From Algibacter sp. (GTDB lineage Bacteria > Bacteroidota > Bacteroidia > Flavobacteriales > Flavobacteriaceae): a stretch of DNA of 64,000 bases. Under the pieces are notes generated by a model, which saw only the letters and a program-made list of their open reading frames with translations, was not told the DNA's origin and made no database searches. Each line of letters starts with the position of its first letter. Positions within the stretch are counted from its first letter, which is position 1. The stretch covers positions 1-64,000 of the forward strand of contig NZ_JAQWOO010000032.1 in NCBI RefSeq assembly GCF_029245835.1. Reading direction: 5' to 3'. The translations under genes and the position numbers were made by a program. Of this stretch, positions 44,101 through 53,516 are shown one piece after another.

Positions 44101-44200
44101 TTGGCGGATAGCTGCATTAGGGATTGAAACGGCATCCTTTTTTGACATTAAAAGCAAAAAAGATATAGTGGAAAGCCCGACCCTTTAGGGGAATGCCAAA
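44101..44200 (+). repeat. R3 structured repeat, copy 3
   Basis: The outer stem is TTGGC with GCCAA. The inner stem GCATT (44113-44117) pairs with AATGC (44192-44196). The central hairpin is CCTTTTTTG with CAAAAAAG, followed by GATATAGTGGAAAGCCCGAC. This is the best-formed A/T variant. Confidence 0.75.
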
Positions 44201-44223
44201 ACATAAAAATGATTAATAAATAT

Positions 44224-44256
44224 AATCCTGCAAGGTTTTTAATACTTTGTAGGATT
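44224..44256. repeat. R1 palindromic repeat
   Basis: Arms AATCCTGCAAGGTTT and ACTTTGTAGGATT between the R3 copy and cysE; slightly decayed. Confidence 0.65.
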
Positions 44257-44343
44257 TAGTGTTTCATATAGGAGGGATTTAAAAGGATAAGTTTTACTTT
44301 TGTTTTCTGATATTTTAAGCACTAAATAATTCAAATCGCGCAA

Positions 44344-45087
44344 ATGAAAAGTTATAATGTTTGTTTGAAAGATACCGCAAAAACATTCACGAAAAGATTG
44401 TTTTATGCTTTATTTGATTGTGAGCAAGAGGAAGTTCATGAGCATTATTTAGAAGAAACATTTATTAAAATACTTACTAAGTTAGAGATAGAGAATGGCA
44501 AGGCAATTTGGGCGACATTTAAAACTGAACTTCCTGAAATAAGAAAGAAACTCGATTTAGATGCTATTGCTTTTGAAAATAATGACCCAGCTTCACACTC
44601 TTTAGCTGAAATTTATATGGCTTATCCTGGTTTTTATGCCATTTCAATTTATAGATTAAGTCATGCGCTTTATAAATTGGGGGTTTATATTTTACCAAGA
44701 ATGATGAGTGAATATATTCATGGGATTACAGGTGTTGATATTCATCCGGGAGCAACTATTGGTGAGTCTTTTTATATAGACCACGGAACTGGAATTGTAA
44801 TTGGGGAAACATCTATTATTGGTAACAATGTTAAGATTTATCAGGGTGTTACTTTAGGTGGTATTTCGGTATCAAAAAGTATGGCTTCCACAAAACGACA
44901 TCCAACTATTGAAGACAATGTGTGCATTTATGCTAATGCCACTGTTTTAGGAGGCGATATTGTGATAGGCGCAAATAGTATAATAGGCGCTAACGTTTGG
45001 ATTACCGAATCTGTGCCTGAAAATTCATTAGTAACGTATCAAACTGAAATTAAAATAAGACCAAGAAAAAATGGAATTCGAAAATAG
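44344..45087 (+). CDS. cysE: Serine O-acetyltransferase
   Basis: This 247-residue acetyltransferase has an N-terminal helical domain to about residue 120 (YPGFYAISIYRLSHALY) and a left-handed beta-helix made of hexapeptide repeats (GVDIHPGATIGESFYIDHG, VVIG-type GIVIGETSIIGNNVKIYQG). It makes O-acetylserine, the carbon acceptor for sulfide. Its 3' end overlaps cysM by 17 bases, a tight translational coupling that fits a CysE-CysM pair. A repeat-rich spacer of 280 bases precedes it. Confidence 0.93.
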   Translation: MKSYNVCLKDTAKTFTKRLFYALFDCEQEEVHEHYLEETFIKILTKLEIENGKAIWATFKTELPEIRKKLDLDAIAFENNDPASHSLAEIYMAYPGFYAISIYRLSHALYKLGVYILPRMMSEYIHGITGVDIHPGATIGESFYIDHGTGIVIGETSIIGNNVKIYQGVTLGGISVSKSMASTKRHPTIEDNVCIYANATVLGGDIVIGANSIIGANVWITESVPENSLVTYQTEIKIRPRKNGIRK

Positions 45088-45961
45088 TATTATTGGTCAA
45101 ATAGGCAATACACCATTGGTTGAAGCTACACATTTGATATCAAAAAAAGGGGTTAGGCTATTTCTAAAATTAGAAGGGAATAATCCTGGTGGAAGTGTAA
45201 AAGATAGACCAGCTTTTAATATGATTAATGAGGCCTTAAAACGAGGTGACATTAAAAAAGGAGGCACTTTAGTTGAGGCTACCAGCGGAAATACTGGTAT
45301 TGCATTAGCTTTTATTTCCAAGCTTTTAGGATTGAATATGGTATTAATTATGCCTGAGAACTCAACTGAAGAGCGTGTTAAAACGATGCGTGCTTATGGA
45401 GCTGAGGTTATTTTAACACCTGCTGATGTTGGTATTGAAGGGTCTAGAGATTTAGCTTTTAAGCTTCGTGATGAAAAAGGCTATACGCTTTTAAATCAGT
45501 TTGAAAATGATGATAACTGGAAAGCGCATTATAAAACTACGGGTCCTGAAATTTGGGAAGCAACAAAAGGGAAAATTACACATTTTGTAGCCACCATGGG
45601 GACTACAGGAACAATAATGGGGACTTCTAGCTTCTTGAAAGAGAAAAATAAGGCTATTACAATTGTTGGCGCTCAACCTGCTGATGGAGCTAGAATACCT
45701 GGAATTCGTAAATGGTCTCCAGATTATGTGCCAAAGTTTTTTGATCGTTCTAAAGTAGATGTTGTTATTGATGTTACAGAAGAAGATGCTAAAACAACAA
45801 CCATAAATTTAGCCAAAGAAGAAGGTGTTTTTGCAGGTATGAGTAGTGGTGGTTCTGTGTATTGTGCTTTAAAAACAGCTGAATCTATTGATGAGGGCGT
45901 AATTGTGGCTATTATTTGCGACAGAGGCGATAGGTATTTGTCATCAACATTGTTTGAGTAA
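45071..45961 (+). CDS. cysM: Cysteine synthase B
   Basis: This 296-residue PLP enzyme makes cysteine from O-acetylserine and sulfide (or thiosulfate in the CysM class). It has IGQIGNTPLVEA, the PLP lysine in NPGGSVKDRPAFN (K44), LVEATSGNTGIALAF, MPENSTEERVKTMRAYGAEV and the phosphate loop in TMGTTGTIMGTS. The length and motifs (RIPGIRKWSPDYVPKFF) match CysM better than CysK. It overlaps the cysE end. The downstream 115 bases hold two decayed R1 copies. Confidence 0.93.
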   Translation: MEFENSIIGQIGNTPLVEATHLISKKGVRLFLKLEGNNPGGSVKDRPAFNMINEALKRGDIKKGGTLVEATSGNTGIALAFISKLLGLNMVLIMPENSTEERVKTMRAYGAEVILTPADVGIEGSRDLAFKLRDEKGYTLLNQFENDDNWKAHYKTTGPEIWEATKGKITHFVATMGTTGTIMGTSSFLKEKNKAITIVGAQPADGARIPGIRKWSPDYVPKFFDRSKVDVVIDVTEEDAKTTTINLAKEEGVFAGMSSGGSVYCALKTAESIDEGVIVAIICDRGDRYLSSTLFE

Positions 45962-45977
45962 ATCATTATGTAATTAT

Positions 45978-46065
45978 GCTACGAGATTTTTAAAACCTTG
46001 AAGGTGTAATAAAATTAAATATTAAAAAGAAAAGACCTATCATGTTCTAGAAATATAACTGGTCT
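45978..46065. repeat. Two decayed R1 palindromes before metH
   Basis: GCTACGAGATTT/AAACCTTGAAGG (45978-46007) and AGACCTATCATG/ATAACTGGTCT (46033-46065). No SAM riboswitch is present upstream of metH. Confidence 0.5.
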
Positions 46066-46078
46066 GAAAAAGAATAAC

Positions 46079-47092
46079 ATGTCAAATATAAAACAAGCTT
46101 TAAAAGAACGAATTTTAGTTTTAGATGGCGCTATGGGCACCATGCTACAAGCTTATAAGTTCACGGAAGACGATTTTAGAGGCGAGCGCTTTAAAGATTA
46201 TCCAACGCCATTACAGGGCAATAACGACTTGTTGTCTATTACGCAACCAGAAGCCATAAAAACGATTCACGGAAAATATTTTGAAGCTGGAGCAGATATT
46301 GTTGAAACCAATACGTTTTCAGGAACAACTATTGCCATGGCAGATTACCAAATGGAGGATTTGGTTTATGAATTGAATTATGAGTCGGCTAAAATAGCAA
46401 AAGAAGTTGCTGACGAATTTACAGCTAAAGAACCGCATAAACCACGTTTTGTTGCTGGATCTATTGGACCTACAAACAGAACAGCTAGTATGTCGCCAGA
46501 TGTAAATGATCCTGGATATAGAGCAGTAACTTTTGATGAATTAAGAATAGCATATAAGCAACAAGTTGAAGCTTTGGTTGATGGTGGTGTCGATTTATTA
46601 TTAGTTGAAACTGTTTTTGATACACTTAACGCGAAAGCTGCATTATTTGCTATTGAAGAAGTGAAAGATGAAAGAGATATAGATATACCAACCATGTTAA
46701 GTGGAACCATTACGGATGCATCAGGAAGAACACTATCTGGACAAACCGCTGAAGCTTTTTTAATTTCAGTATCCCATATTCCATTGTTGTCCGTTGGGTT
46801 TAATTGTGCTTTAGGAGCTAATTTATTACAACCCCATTTAGAGGCAATTGCGTCTAAAACAGAATTTGCAGTTTCTGCACATCCAAACGCAGGTTTACCT
46901 AATGCTTTTGGTGAGTATGATGAAACTCCAGAAGAAATGGGAGAGCAAATCGAAGAATATCTAAAGAAAAATTTAATAAATATTATTGGGGGTTGTTGTG
47001 GGACAAGTCCAGAGCATATTAGGGTTATTGCAAATATAGCTTCCAAATACAAACCGCGTCGTCATGCTGAACTAGTTTCGGCATCGCATTAA
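46079..47092 (+). CDS. metH: Methionine synthase, homocysteine-binding module (split MetH N-terminal)
   Basis: This 337-residue protein is only the zinc/homocysteine-binding module of cobalamin-dependent methionine synthase. It has [17 protein letters not shown] at the start, [16 protein letters not shown], a Cys in [13 protein letters not shown] and the paired zinc cysteines in [13 protein letters not shown]. The remaining domains are in the next gene eight bases downstream, so the enzyme is split in two. The C-terminal residues [11 protein letters not shown] are encoded by a palindromic repeat (about 47057-47092) that is widespread in this phylum; they are an added tail, not part of the fold. 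Confidence 0.92.
   Translation: MSNIKQALKERILVLDGAMGTMLQAYKFTEDDFRGERFKDYPTPLQGNNDLLSITQPEAIKTIHGKYFEAGADIVETNTFSGTTIAMADYQMEDLVYELNYESAKIAKEVADEFTAKEPHKPRFVAGSIGPTNRTASMSPDVNDPGYRAVTFDELRIAYKQQVEALVDGGVDLLLVETVFDTLNAKAALFAIEEVKDERDIDIPTMLSGTITDASGRTLSGQTAEAFLISVSHIPLLSVGFNCALGANLLQPHLEAIASKTEFAVSAHPNAGLPNAFGEYDETPEEMGEQIEEYLKKNLINIIGGCCGTSPEHIRVIANIASKYKPRRHAELVSASH
47057..47092. repeat. Repeat encoding the tail [11 protein letters not shown]
   Basis: The sequence CGTCATGCTGAACTAGTTTC then GGCATCGCAT is a copy of the common Bacteroidota intergenic repeat (TCATGCTGAACT...GTTTCAGCATC type). It is captured in frame and provides the end and stop of the metH N-module. Confidence 0.75.
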
Positions 47093-47100
47093 AAAGAGGA

Positions 47101-49776
47101 ATGAAAGTTAAGCAAACAAAATACATGAAACTTTCGGGGTTAGAACCACTAATCTTGAATGAAAACAGTAATTTTATAAATGTTGGGGAGCGTACTAATG
47201 TTGCAGGCTCCCGAAAATTTCTTCGGTTAATTAAAGAAGAAAAATTTGATGAAGCTCTGGATATAGCAAGACACCAAGTAGATGGAGGTGCTCAAATTAT
47301 CGATATTAATTTTGATGATGGTTTGATTGATGGTAAACAAGCCATGATTCGTTTTTTGAATTTGATAGCTGCCGAACCAGATATTTGTCGTGTACCTATT
47401 ATGATTGACAGTTCTAAATGGGAAATCATTGAAGCTGGTTTGCAAGTGGTGCAAGGTAAATGTGTTGTGAATTCTATTTCACTTAAAGAAGGGGAAGACA
47501 AGTTTATTTGGGAAGCAAAGCAAATAAAACGTTACGGAGCTGCAGTGATTGTTATGGCTTTTGATGAAGTTGGGCAAGCCGATAATTACGATAGACGTAT
47601 AGAAATAGCAAAACGGTCTTACGATGTTTTAGTGAATAAAGTTGGTTTTCCTTCAGAAGATATCATTTTCGATTTAAACATTTTTCCTGTAGCAACAGGT
47701 ATGGACGAACACCGAAGAAACGCTATTGATTTTATAGAGGCCACACGATGGGTGCGTCAAAATTTAAAGAATGTTAGTGTGAGTGGTGGTGTGAGTAACG
47801 TATCGTTTTCGTTTAGAGGAAATAATGGCGTTCGTGAAGCGATGCACTCGGTATTTTTATATCATGCTATTCAAGCAGGTATGAATATAGGTATAGTAAA
47901 TCCTGCACTTTTAGAGATTTATGATGATATTCCAAAGGATTTATTAGAGCATGTTGAAGACGTTATTTTAGATAGAAGAGACGATGCTACAGAGCGTTTA
48001 CTAGATTTTGCAGAAACTGTTAAAGGCTCAAAAGTAGAAAAAGGACTGGATTTATCATGGCGAGAAAATCCACTACAGGATAGAATAACTCATGCTTTAG
48101 TAAAAGGGATAGACGCTTATATTATTGAAGATGTTGAGCAAGCAAGACAAGAAGCTAAAAAACCTATAGAAGTTATTGAAGGTCATTTAATGATTGGAAT
48201 GAATGTGGTTGGGGATTTGTTTGGCGCAGGAAAAATGTTTTTACCTCAGGTAGTAAAATCTGCGCGGGTTATGAAAAAGGCAGTAGGCTATTTAAACCCG
48301 TTTATAGAAGCTGAAAAAGGCGATAAACAAGAGCCTGTTGGTAAAATATTAATGGCAACTGTAAAAGGCGATGTGCACGATATCGGTAAAAACATTGTGA
48401 GTGTAGTATTGGCTTGTAACAATTATGAAATAGTGGATTTAGGTGTTATGGTACCACCTGAAAAAATTATTGAAACAGCTATTAAAGAACGTGTGGATGC
48501 TATTGGATTATCTGGATTAATTACACCATCGCTTGATGAAATGGTATATCTGGCAAAGGAAATGCAACGTCAGAATTTTGAATTACCATTATTAATCGGA
48601 GGCGCAACAACATCTAAAGCGCACACAGCAGTAAAGATTGATACGCAGTATAACAGTGCCGTAGTACATGTAAACGATGCTTCAAGAGCAGTAACGGTTG
48701 TGGGTGATTTATTGAATAAGAAAACATCACATGAGTATGTGTCAAAAATGAAAGCGGATTATGATGAATTCCGAATTAAGTTTTTAAAACGTGGTAAAGA
48801 GAAATCATATATTTCAATTGAAGAAGCTAGAAATAGAAAATATAAAATTGATTGGGAAACTTCTGAAATTTTAAAGCCAAAGGAATTAGGTGTTCAGATT
48901 TTAAAGCAATTAAGCTTAAAAGAATTAGAACCTTTTATAGATTGGAGTCCGTTTTTTAGAAGTTGGGATTTACATGGTAAATTTCCAGATATTTTAACGG
49001 ATAAAGTGGTTGGAGAGCAAGCAACAATTATGTACAATGAAGCTCAAGACATGATTCAAGACATCATAGCAAAACAACTTTTAAAACCAAAGGGTGTTTT
49101 TGGATTGTTTGAGGCAAATGCTATACATGAAGATGATATTTCTGTTCAGAAAAAAGGGAAAGAAGTAGCTGTTTTTAGAACCTTACGTCAGCAATTAAAA
49201 AAGCGTGAAGGGATTCCAAATCATGCTTTGGCAGATTTTATAGCACCAAAAGAATCAGGTAAAACGGATTATATTGGCGCCTTTTGCGTGGGTATTTTTG
49301 GAGCACAAGAATTAGCGGATGGTTATAGAGCTAAAGAAGATGATTATAATGCCATAATGGCGCAAGCCATAGCTGATCGTTTTGCAGAGGCTTTCGCTGA
49401 ATATTTGCATAAGCAAGTTAGAACGAAACATTGGGGCTATGCTGCTAATGAAGATTTAACAAACAATGATTTAATTAAAGAAAGTTATAAAGGCATTCGT
49501 CCTGCACCGGGGTATCCTGCGTGTCCTGATCATTTAGAAAAGGAAACGATTTGGGAATTGCTAGAGGTTGAAAAGCTAATTGGAGTAAAACTAACCGAGA
49601 GTTTAGCCATGTGGCCAGCAGCTGCAGTTTCGGGTTATTATTTTGGTAATCCGGAAGCTAAATATTTTGGTTTAGGTAAAATTACCGACGACCAAGTAAC
49701 GGATTATGCAACTAGAAAAGGCATCACTAAAGACAAGGCTAGAAAGTGGTTACATCCAACACTTGCAGAACAATAG
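47101..49776 (+). CDS. metH: Methionine synthase, folate/cobalamin/activation modules (split MetH C-terminal)
   Basis: This 891-residue protein carries the other MetH modules. The methyltetrahydrofolate-binding (pterin) barrel begins [17 protein letters not shown] helical cap and the cobalamin domain follow, with [11 protein letters not shown] (D424, H426, G429; His426 is the cobalt ligand) and the [13 protein letters not shown] segment. The SAM-dependent activation domain contains [14 protein letters not shown]. Together with the upstream homocysteine module it forms a complete methionine synthase; the eight-base spacing suggests equal expression. The methyl donor comes from metF, two genes downstream. 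Confidence 0.93.
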   Translation: MKVKQTKYMKLSGLEPLILNENSNFINVGERTNVAGSRKFLRLIKEEKFDEALDIARHQVDGGAQIIDINFDDGLIDGKQAMIRFLNLIAAEPDICRVPIMIDSSKWEIIEAGLQVVQGKCVVNSISLKEGEDKFIWEAKQIKRYGAAVIVMAFDEVGQADNYDRRIEIAKRSYDVLVNKVGFPSEDIIFDLNIFPVATGMDEHRRNAIDFIEATRWVRQNLKNVSVSGGVSNVSFSFRGNNGVREAMHSVFLYHAIQAGMNIGIVNPALLEIYDDIPKDLLEHVEDVILDRRDDATERLLDFAETVKGSKVEKGLDLSWRENPLQDRITHALVKGIDAYIIEDVEQARQEAKKPIEVIEGHLMIGMNVVGDLFGAGKMFLPQVVKSARVMKKAVGYLNPFIEAEKGDKQEPVGKILMATVKGDVHDIGKNIVSVVLACNNYEIVDLGVMVPPEKIIETAIKERVDAIGLSGLITPSLDEMVYLAKEMQRQNFELPLLIGGATTSKAHTAVKIDTQYNSAVVHVNDASRAVTVVGDLLNKKTSHEYVSKMKADYDEFRIKFLKRGKEKSYISIEEARNRKYKIDWETSEILKPKELGVQILKQLSLKELEPFIDWSPFFRSWDLHGKFPDILTDKVVGEQATIMYNEAQDMIQDIIAKQLLKPKGVFGLFEANAIHEDDISVQKKGKEVAVFRTLRQQLKKREGIPNHALADFIAPKESGKTDYIGAFCVGIFGAQELADGYRAKEDDYNAIMAQAIADRFAEAFAEYLHKQVRTKHWGYAANEDLTNNDLIKESYKGIRPAPGYPACPDHLEKETIWELLEVEKLIGVKLTESLAMWPAAAVSGYYFGNPEAKYFGLGKITDDQVTDYATRKGITKDKARKWLHPTLAEQ

Positions 49777-49778
49777 TT

Positions 49779-50012
49779 ATGAAGTTTATAGAGTTAACTT
49801 TAGGTAGTTATATTATATCTCATGGATATGATAATAAAAATAAAGAAGCATTACAACACGTTCATTCGGAAACATTTTCGAAAAAATTAGTTGCTATTTC
49901 TAGAATAAAATCTGTAAGCGAAAAATATATTTTAACGGATTATGTTGACGGCAGATGGATTTATTGGGAGTATAAAGAGGATTTCGAAGATGTGAAAAGA
50001 CTATTGGGTTAG
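49779..50012 (+). CDS. Small hypothetical protein (77 residues)
   Basis: This short ORF starts with ATG two bases after the metH stop. It encodes 77 residues without signal peptide, membrane segment or cysteine-rich motif; the sequence is rich in charged and aromatic residues (KFIELTLGSYIISHG, VDGRWIYWEYKEDFEDV). The immediate coupling to metH and sensible amino-acid composition favour a real gene, but I recognise no family. Possible alternative: a chance frame. Its end is followed at once by an R3 copy. Confidence 0.5.
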   Translation: MKFIELTLGSYIISHGYDNKNKEALQHVHSETFSKKLVAISRIKSVSEKYILTDYVDGRWIYWEYKEDFEDVKRLLG

Positions 50013-50020
50013 TAGTCCCT

Positions 50021-50106
50021 GCGTTAGGGATTGAACGGTTTGTTTGAGCTCCCCGACATAGGAGGGAGCGAGTAGTGAAAGCCCGACCCTTGTGGTAACG
50101 CCCAAA
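50021..50106 (+). repeat. R3 structured repeat, copy 4
   Basis: GCGTT (50021-50025) pairs with AACGC (50097-50101). The central stem is GAGCTCCC with GGGAGCG. The 3' block GTGAAAGCCCGACCCTTG is conserved. Confidence 0.75.
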
Positions 50107-50183
50107 GAATAAATTTAAAAAAGAAGTTATTTGTGCCTTAATTACCTAGAGCATAAAAAAAATAAATAATTAATAACAAATAC

Positions 50184-50229
50184 ACTTACCCGCCCGAGTA
50201 AGAGTTCCCCATTTGGGGTAAGGGGGCTT
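50184..50229 (+). repeat. R2 composite element upstream of metF
   Basis: Hairpin A (CTTAC...GTAAG around CCGCCCGA) and a reduced hairpin B (TTCCCCATTTGGGG) followed by TAAGGGGGCTTG. It ends five bases before the metF ATG. Confidence 0.7.
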
Positions 50230-50234
50230 GTAGT

Positions 50235-51191
50235 ATGAAAGTAACAGATCACATAAAAAACGCTAACGATAAAACTTTGTTTTCTTTTGAAGTTATACCA
50301 CCTAAAAAGGGAAAGAATATCCAGGATTTATATAATAATATAGATCCGTTAATGGAGTTTAAACCACCATTTATTGATGTAACAACCTCCCGTGAAGAGT
50401 ATGTTTATATTGATAAAGGTAATGGCCTATTAGATAAACGAATTACCCGTATGCGACCCGGTACTGTAGGGATTTGTGCTTCGATTATGCATAAATATAA
50501 AGTAGATGCTATTCCGCATTTATTATGTGGTGGATTTACCAGAGAGGAGACTGAATATGTCTTGGTTGATTGCCATTATTTAGGATTGGATAATGTAATG
50601 GCACTGCGTGGTGATTCGATGAAAGAGGAGGCTTATTTTACACCCTGCGAAGGTGGTCATGCCTATGCAAGTCAGTTGGTAGAGCAAATTGCAACATTGA
50701 ATAGAGGTAAATATTTGCATGATGATATTGTTGTTGAAAGTAATTCTGATTTTTGTATTGGGGTGGCTGGGTATCCTGAAAAACACATGGAAGCACCATC
50801 ATTAGCTACCGATTTAAAACGACTAAAAGCTAAGGTAGATGCTGGTGCTGATTATGTGGTAACTCAAATGTTTTTTGATAATAATAAGTATTTTGAGTTT
50901 GTAAAACAAGCGAGGGCTTTGGGTATTAAAGTGCCGATAATTCCAGGAATTAAGCCTATTGCTGTTAAGCGCCATTTGCAATTATTACCACAAGTATTTA
51001 AAATTGATTTGCCAGAAGATTTAATTGATGCAGTTGAGGGATGTAAAGATAATAAAGCCGTAAGACAGGTAGGTATTGAGTTTGCAATTCAGCAATCTAA
51101 AGAATTGAGGGCAGCAGGAGTGCCTGTGTTGCATTATTATTCTATGGGTAAGAGTGATAATGTAAAAGCCATTGCTGAGGCTTTATTTTAA
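50235..51191 (+). CDS. metF: Methylenetetrahydrofolate reductase
   Basis: This 318-residue flavoprotein makes 5-methyltetrahydrofolate, the methyl donor of MetH. The N-terminus has FSFEVIPPKKGK with the catalytic Glu at residue 19, VTTSREEYVYIDKG and later DNVMALRGDS, DYVVTQMFFDN and IPGIKPI, all in family order. It follows metH by about 460 bases containing a small ORF and R3/R2 repeats. The three genes therefore probably form a methionine-regeneration transcript, though no riboswitch is present here. Confidence 0.94.
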   Translation: MKVTDHIKNANDKTLFSFEVIPPKKGKNIQDLYNNIDPLMEFKPPFIDVTTSREEYVYIDKGNGLLDKRITRMRPGTVGICASIMHKYKVDAIPHLLCGGFTREETEYVLVDCHYLGLDNVMALRGDSMKEEAYFTPCEGGHAYASQLVEQIATLNRGKYLHDDIVVESNSDFCIGVAGYPEKHMEAPSLATDLKRLKAKVDAGADYVVTQMFFDNNKYFEFVKQARALGIKVPIIPGIKPIAVKRHLQLLPQVFKIDLPEDLIDAVEGCKDNKAVRQVGIEFAIQQSKELRAAGVPVLHYYSMGKSDNVKAIAEALF

Positions 51192-51225
51192 ATATTCTGT
51201 TACATTTGTGGTACGTAATCCCTAT

Positions 51226-52326
51226 ATGAAATTAGTTTACACCTATGTGTTTTGTTTAATTTTTGCAGTTGCTTTTGCACAAGACAAAACGCACTCGTCT
51301 TATTTTGATGTTAATTATTATAAGGGCAATATTGCGCTTCACAATAACGAAATTCTTCATTTGATAACTGGGCATCCAGAGGGTGTTATTTTAAGTTGGA
51401 ATAAAAAAACCTATGGTTTTGAAGATTGGGAACAGCGTTTTAATTATCCAGATTATGGTGTCTCGTTTGCTTATCAAGGTATGAAAAGCCCTGTTTTAGG
51501 GAATAATTACTCGCTATATGCTCATTATAATTTTTACTTTTTAAACCGTAATTTGATGTTTCGTATAGGTCAAGGAATAGGGTATAATACCAATCCGTAT
51601 CATAGAGAAACTAACTTTAAAAATGTAGCATTTGGTACTAAATTTGGAAGTAGTACATATGTGATGCTTAATTATAAAAAGGAACGTATTATTGATAGGT
51701 TTGGTGTACAGGCAGGGTTTTCACTGATTCATTATTCTAATGCCAATGTGAAATCGCCAAACAATGGTACAAACTCTATAACTTTTAATGTTGGTCTTAA
51801 TTATAATTTGGAGGCTACTGATTTAGAATACCAAAATACCTTAGATAAAAAAGCAGACCAAGATTTTTCTGAATCTATTAAGTATAATTTAGTTTTTAGA
51901 ACGGGAATTAATGAAAGTGATATTGTAGGTAGCGGACAATATGCGATGTATGTGCTTTCTGCTTATGCAGATAAAAGAATTAATAAAACAAGTGCCTTAC
52001 AATTAGGTGCGGATATTTTCTTTTCAAATTTTTTAAAAGAGCTTATTTTTTATCAAAGTGTTGCTTTTCCTGAGAGAGGTTTGTCGGGAAATGAAGACCA
52101 CAAAAGGATTGGTGTTTTTGCTGGCCATGAACTTTTTATTAATAAAACATCCTTAATAACGCAACTGGGATACTATATATATTATCCATTTGATTTTGAA
52201 GGACAAACTTACGCTAGGATAGGGTTGAAACGTTATTTTTCAAAAAAGTGGTTTGGTGCTTTAACTCTTAAAGCGCATGGAGCGAAAGCTGAAGGTGTTG
52301 AATTTGGATTAGGTGTAAGGTTATAA
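51226..52326 (+). CDS. Outer-membrane acyloxyacyl hydrolase/PagL-like lipid A deacylase
   Basis: This 366-residue exported protein has a signal peptide of about 17 residues ending FAVAFAQ. The mature part alternates short aromatic beta-strands (YSLYAHYNFYFLNRNLMFRIG) as in an outer-membrane barrel and carries FSLIHYSNANVKSPNNGTN, which fits the HxSNxG active-site region of PagL/acyloxyacyl hydrolase enzymes. The natural role would be removal of an acyl chain from lipid A. ATG 51226 is the start because it begins the signal peptide; the frame extends upstream into metF. No link to metF function. Confidence 0.7.
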   Translation: MKLVYTYVFCLIFAVAFAQDKTHSSYFDVNYYKGNIALHNNEILHLITGHPEGVILSWNKKTYGFEDWEQRFNYPDYGVSFAYQGMKSPVLGNNYSLYAHYNFYFLNRNLMFRIGQGIGYNTNPYHRETNFKNVAFGTKFGSSTYVMLNYKKERIIDRFGVQAGFSLIHYSNANVKSPNNGTNSITFNVGLNYNLEATDLEYQNTLDKKADQDFSESIKYNLVFRTGINESDIVGSGQYAMYVLSAYADKRINKTSALQLGADIFFSNFLKELIFYQSVAFPERGLSGNEDHKRIGVFAGHELFINKTSLITQLGYYIYYPFDFEGQTYARIGLKRYFSKKWFGALTLKAHGAKAEGVEFGLGVRL

Positions 52327-52337
52327 TTCAAATAATT

Positions 52338-52763
52338 ATGGAACAAAGATTAACAATTGTAACGCTAGGGGTAAATGATTTAAAAATTGCATCTGATTTT
52401 TATGAAAATAAATTTGGATGGAAGAAAACAAAATCTAGTAATGAGCACATTGTTTTTTTTCAATTGAATGGTATCCTTTTATCGTTGTATCCACGAAAAA
52501 AATTAGCAGATGATGCGAACGTAAGTGTTGAAGGGTCGGGTTTTGAAGGGTTAACTTTGGCTTATAATACCAGAACAAAAGAAGATGTTGATGAATTAAT
52601 CGAAACCCTTGAAAACAAAGGTGTTAAAATTGTGAAACGACCAGAAGATGCAGTGTGGGGAGGTTATAGTAGCTATGTTGCTGATATGGATGATAATCTT
52701 TGGGAAATTGCTTTTAATCCTTTTTTATCTTTAGATGAAAACGGAAATACATCAGAAGAATAA
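52338..52763 (+). CDS. VOC family protein (glyoxalase/bleomycin resistance-like)
   Basis: This 141-residue protein is built of two beta-alpha-beta-beta-beta modules. It opens RLTIVTLGVNDLKIASDFY, has the middle strand NEHIVFFQLNGILLSLYPRK and ends WGGYSSYVADMDDNLWEIA with a Glu that could bind metal. It is cytoplasmic. The superfamily includes glyoxalases, dioxygenases and antibiotic-binding proteins, so the specific reaction is open. It lies between the PagL-like gene and a lipoprotein gene with gaps of 11 and 6 bases, so it is in one small operon. Confidence 0.8.
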   Translation: MEQRLTIVTLGVNDLKIASDFYENKFGWKKTKSSNEHIVFFQLNGILLSLYPRKKLADDANVSVEGSGFEGLTLAYNTRTKEDVDELIETLENKGVKIVKRPEDAVWGGYSSYVADMDDNLWEIAFNPFLSLDENGNTSEE

Positions 52764-52769
52764 ACTTAA

Positions 52770-53516
52770 ATGAAAAGTTTGAAATACATAGTTTTATTTT
52801 TTTTAATTATCGCTTGCGATAGTGAAGATACTGGTGATTGTTTTCAAAAGGCAGGCAGTGTTATTCAACAGGAAATTGCCCTTTCTAGTTTTGATAAAAT
52901 TCTGGTAAATAGAGATATTGAGTTAGTGATTAAGGAAGGGGTTGCTCAAAGCGTTATTATAGAAACAGGAAAGAATTTGATTAATGATGTGATTACTGAG
53001 GTTGTTGACGGCAGACTAATTTTAACTGATAACAATACATGCAACTATGTTAGAGATTATGGAATTACAAAAGTATATATAACATCGCCAAATATTACTG
53101 AAATAAGAAGTTCTACACAATATGATGTTAGTTCTGATGGGGTTTTAACCTATCCGAGTTTAACTGTTTTATCTGAGGATTTTGGTGCTCCTGGAACATT
53201 TAACATAGGAGATTTTAGGTTACAAATAGACAATGCAAGTTTCAGTTTAGTATTTAATAATCTGTCTGTTTGTTACATTTCTGGGGAGACAGATAATTTG
53301 AGTGTGACATTTGCAGCAGGAACCTCTCGATTTGAAGGACGAAATTTAATAGCCCAAAATGTTTTTGTTATAAATAGAGGTTCAAATGATATGATTGTAA
53401 ATCCGCAACAAGAAATTAAAGGTAGAATTTCTGGAATTGGAAATGTTATTTCTGTAAATACACCTCTAATTATTGATGTAGAAGAAGTCTACAGAGGACG
53501 ATTAGTTTTTGAATAA
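52770..53516 (+). CDS. Head GIN domain (DUF2807) lipoprotein
   Basis: This 248-residue lipoprotein has a signal ending in LIIAC (Cys about residue 16), followed by a repetitive beta-rich DUF2807 (putative auto-transporter adhesin, head GIN) domain: LSSFDKILVNRDIELVIKEG, ITSPNITEIRSS, then strands with VTFAAGTSRFEG. The family is frequent in Bacteroidota and its function is unknown; an extracellular or periplasmic adhesin-like role is proposed. Its end overlaps the end of ackA on the other strand by 15 bases. Confidence 0.8.
   Translation: MKSLKYIVLFFLIIACDSEDTGDCFQKAGSVIQQEIALSSFDKILVNRDIELVIKEGVAQSVIIETGKNLINDVITEVVDGRLILTDNNTCNYVRDYGITKVYITSPNITEIRSSTQYDVSSDGVLTYPSLTVLSEDFGAPGTFNIGDFRLQIDNASFSLVFNNLSVCYISGETDNLSVTFAAGTSRFEGRNLIAQNVFVINRGSNDMIVNPQQEIKGRISGIGNVISVNTPLIIDVEEVYRGRLVFE

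Noticed and set aside
45962-46078. SAM riboswitch upstream of metH
   Set aside because: None of the S-box core blocks is present; only decayed R1 palindromes.
46378-47052. Long minus-strand frame of 224 codons
   Set aside because: It lies antisense within the metH homocysteine module, is Ser/Ala-rich shadow sequence and has no family features.
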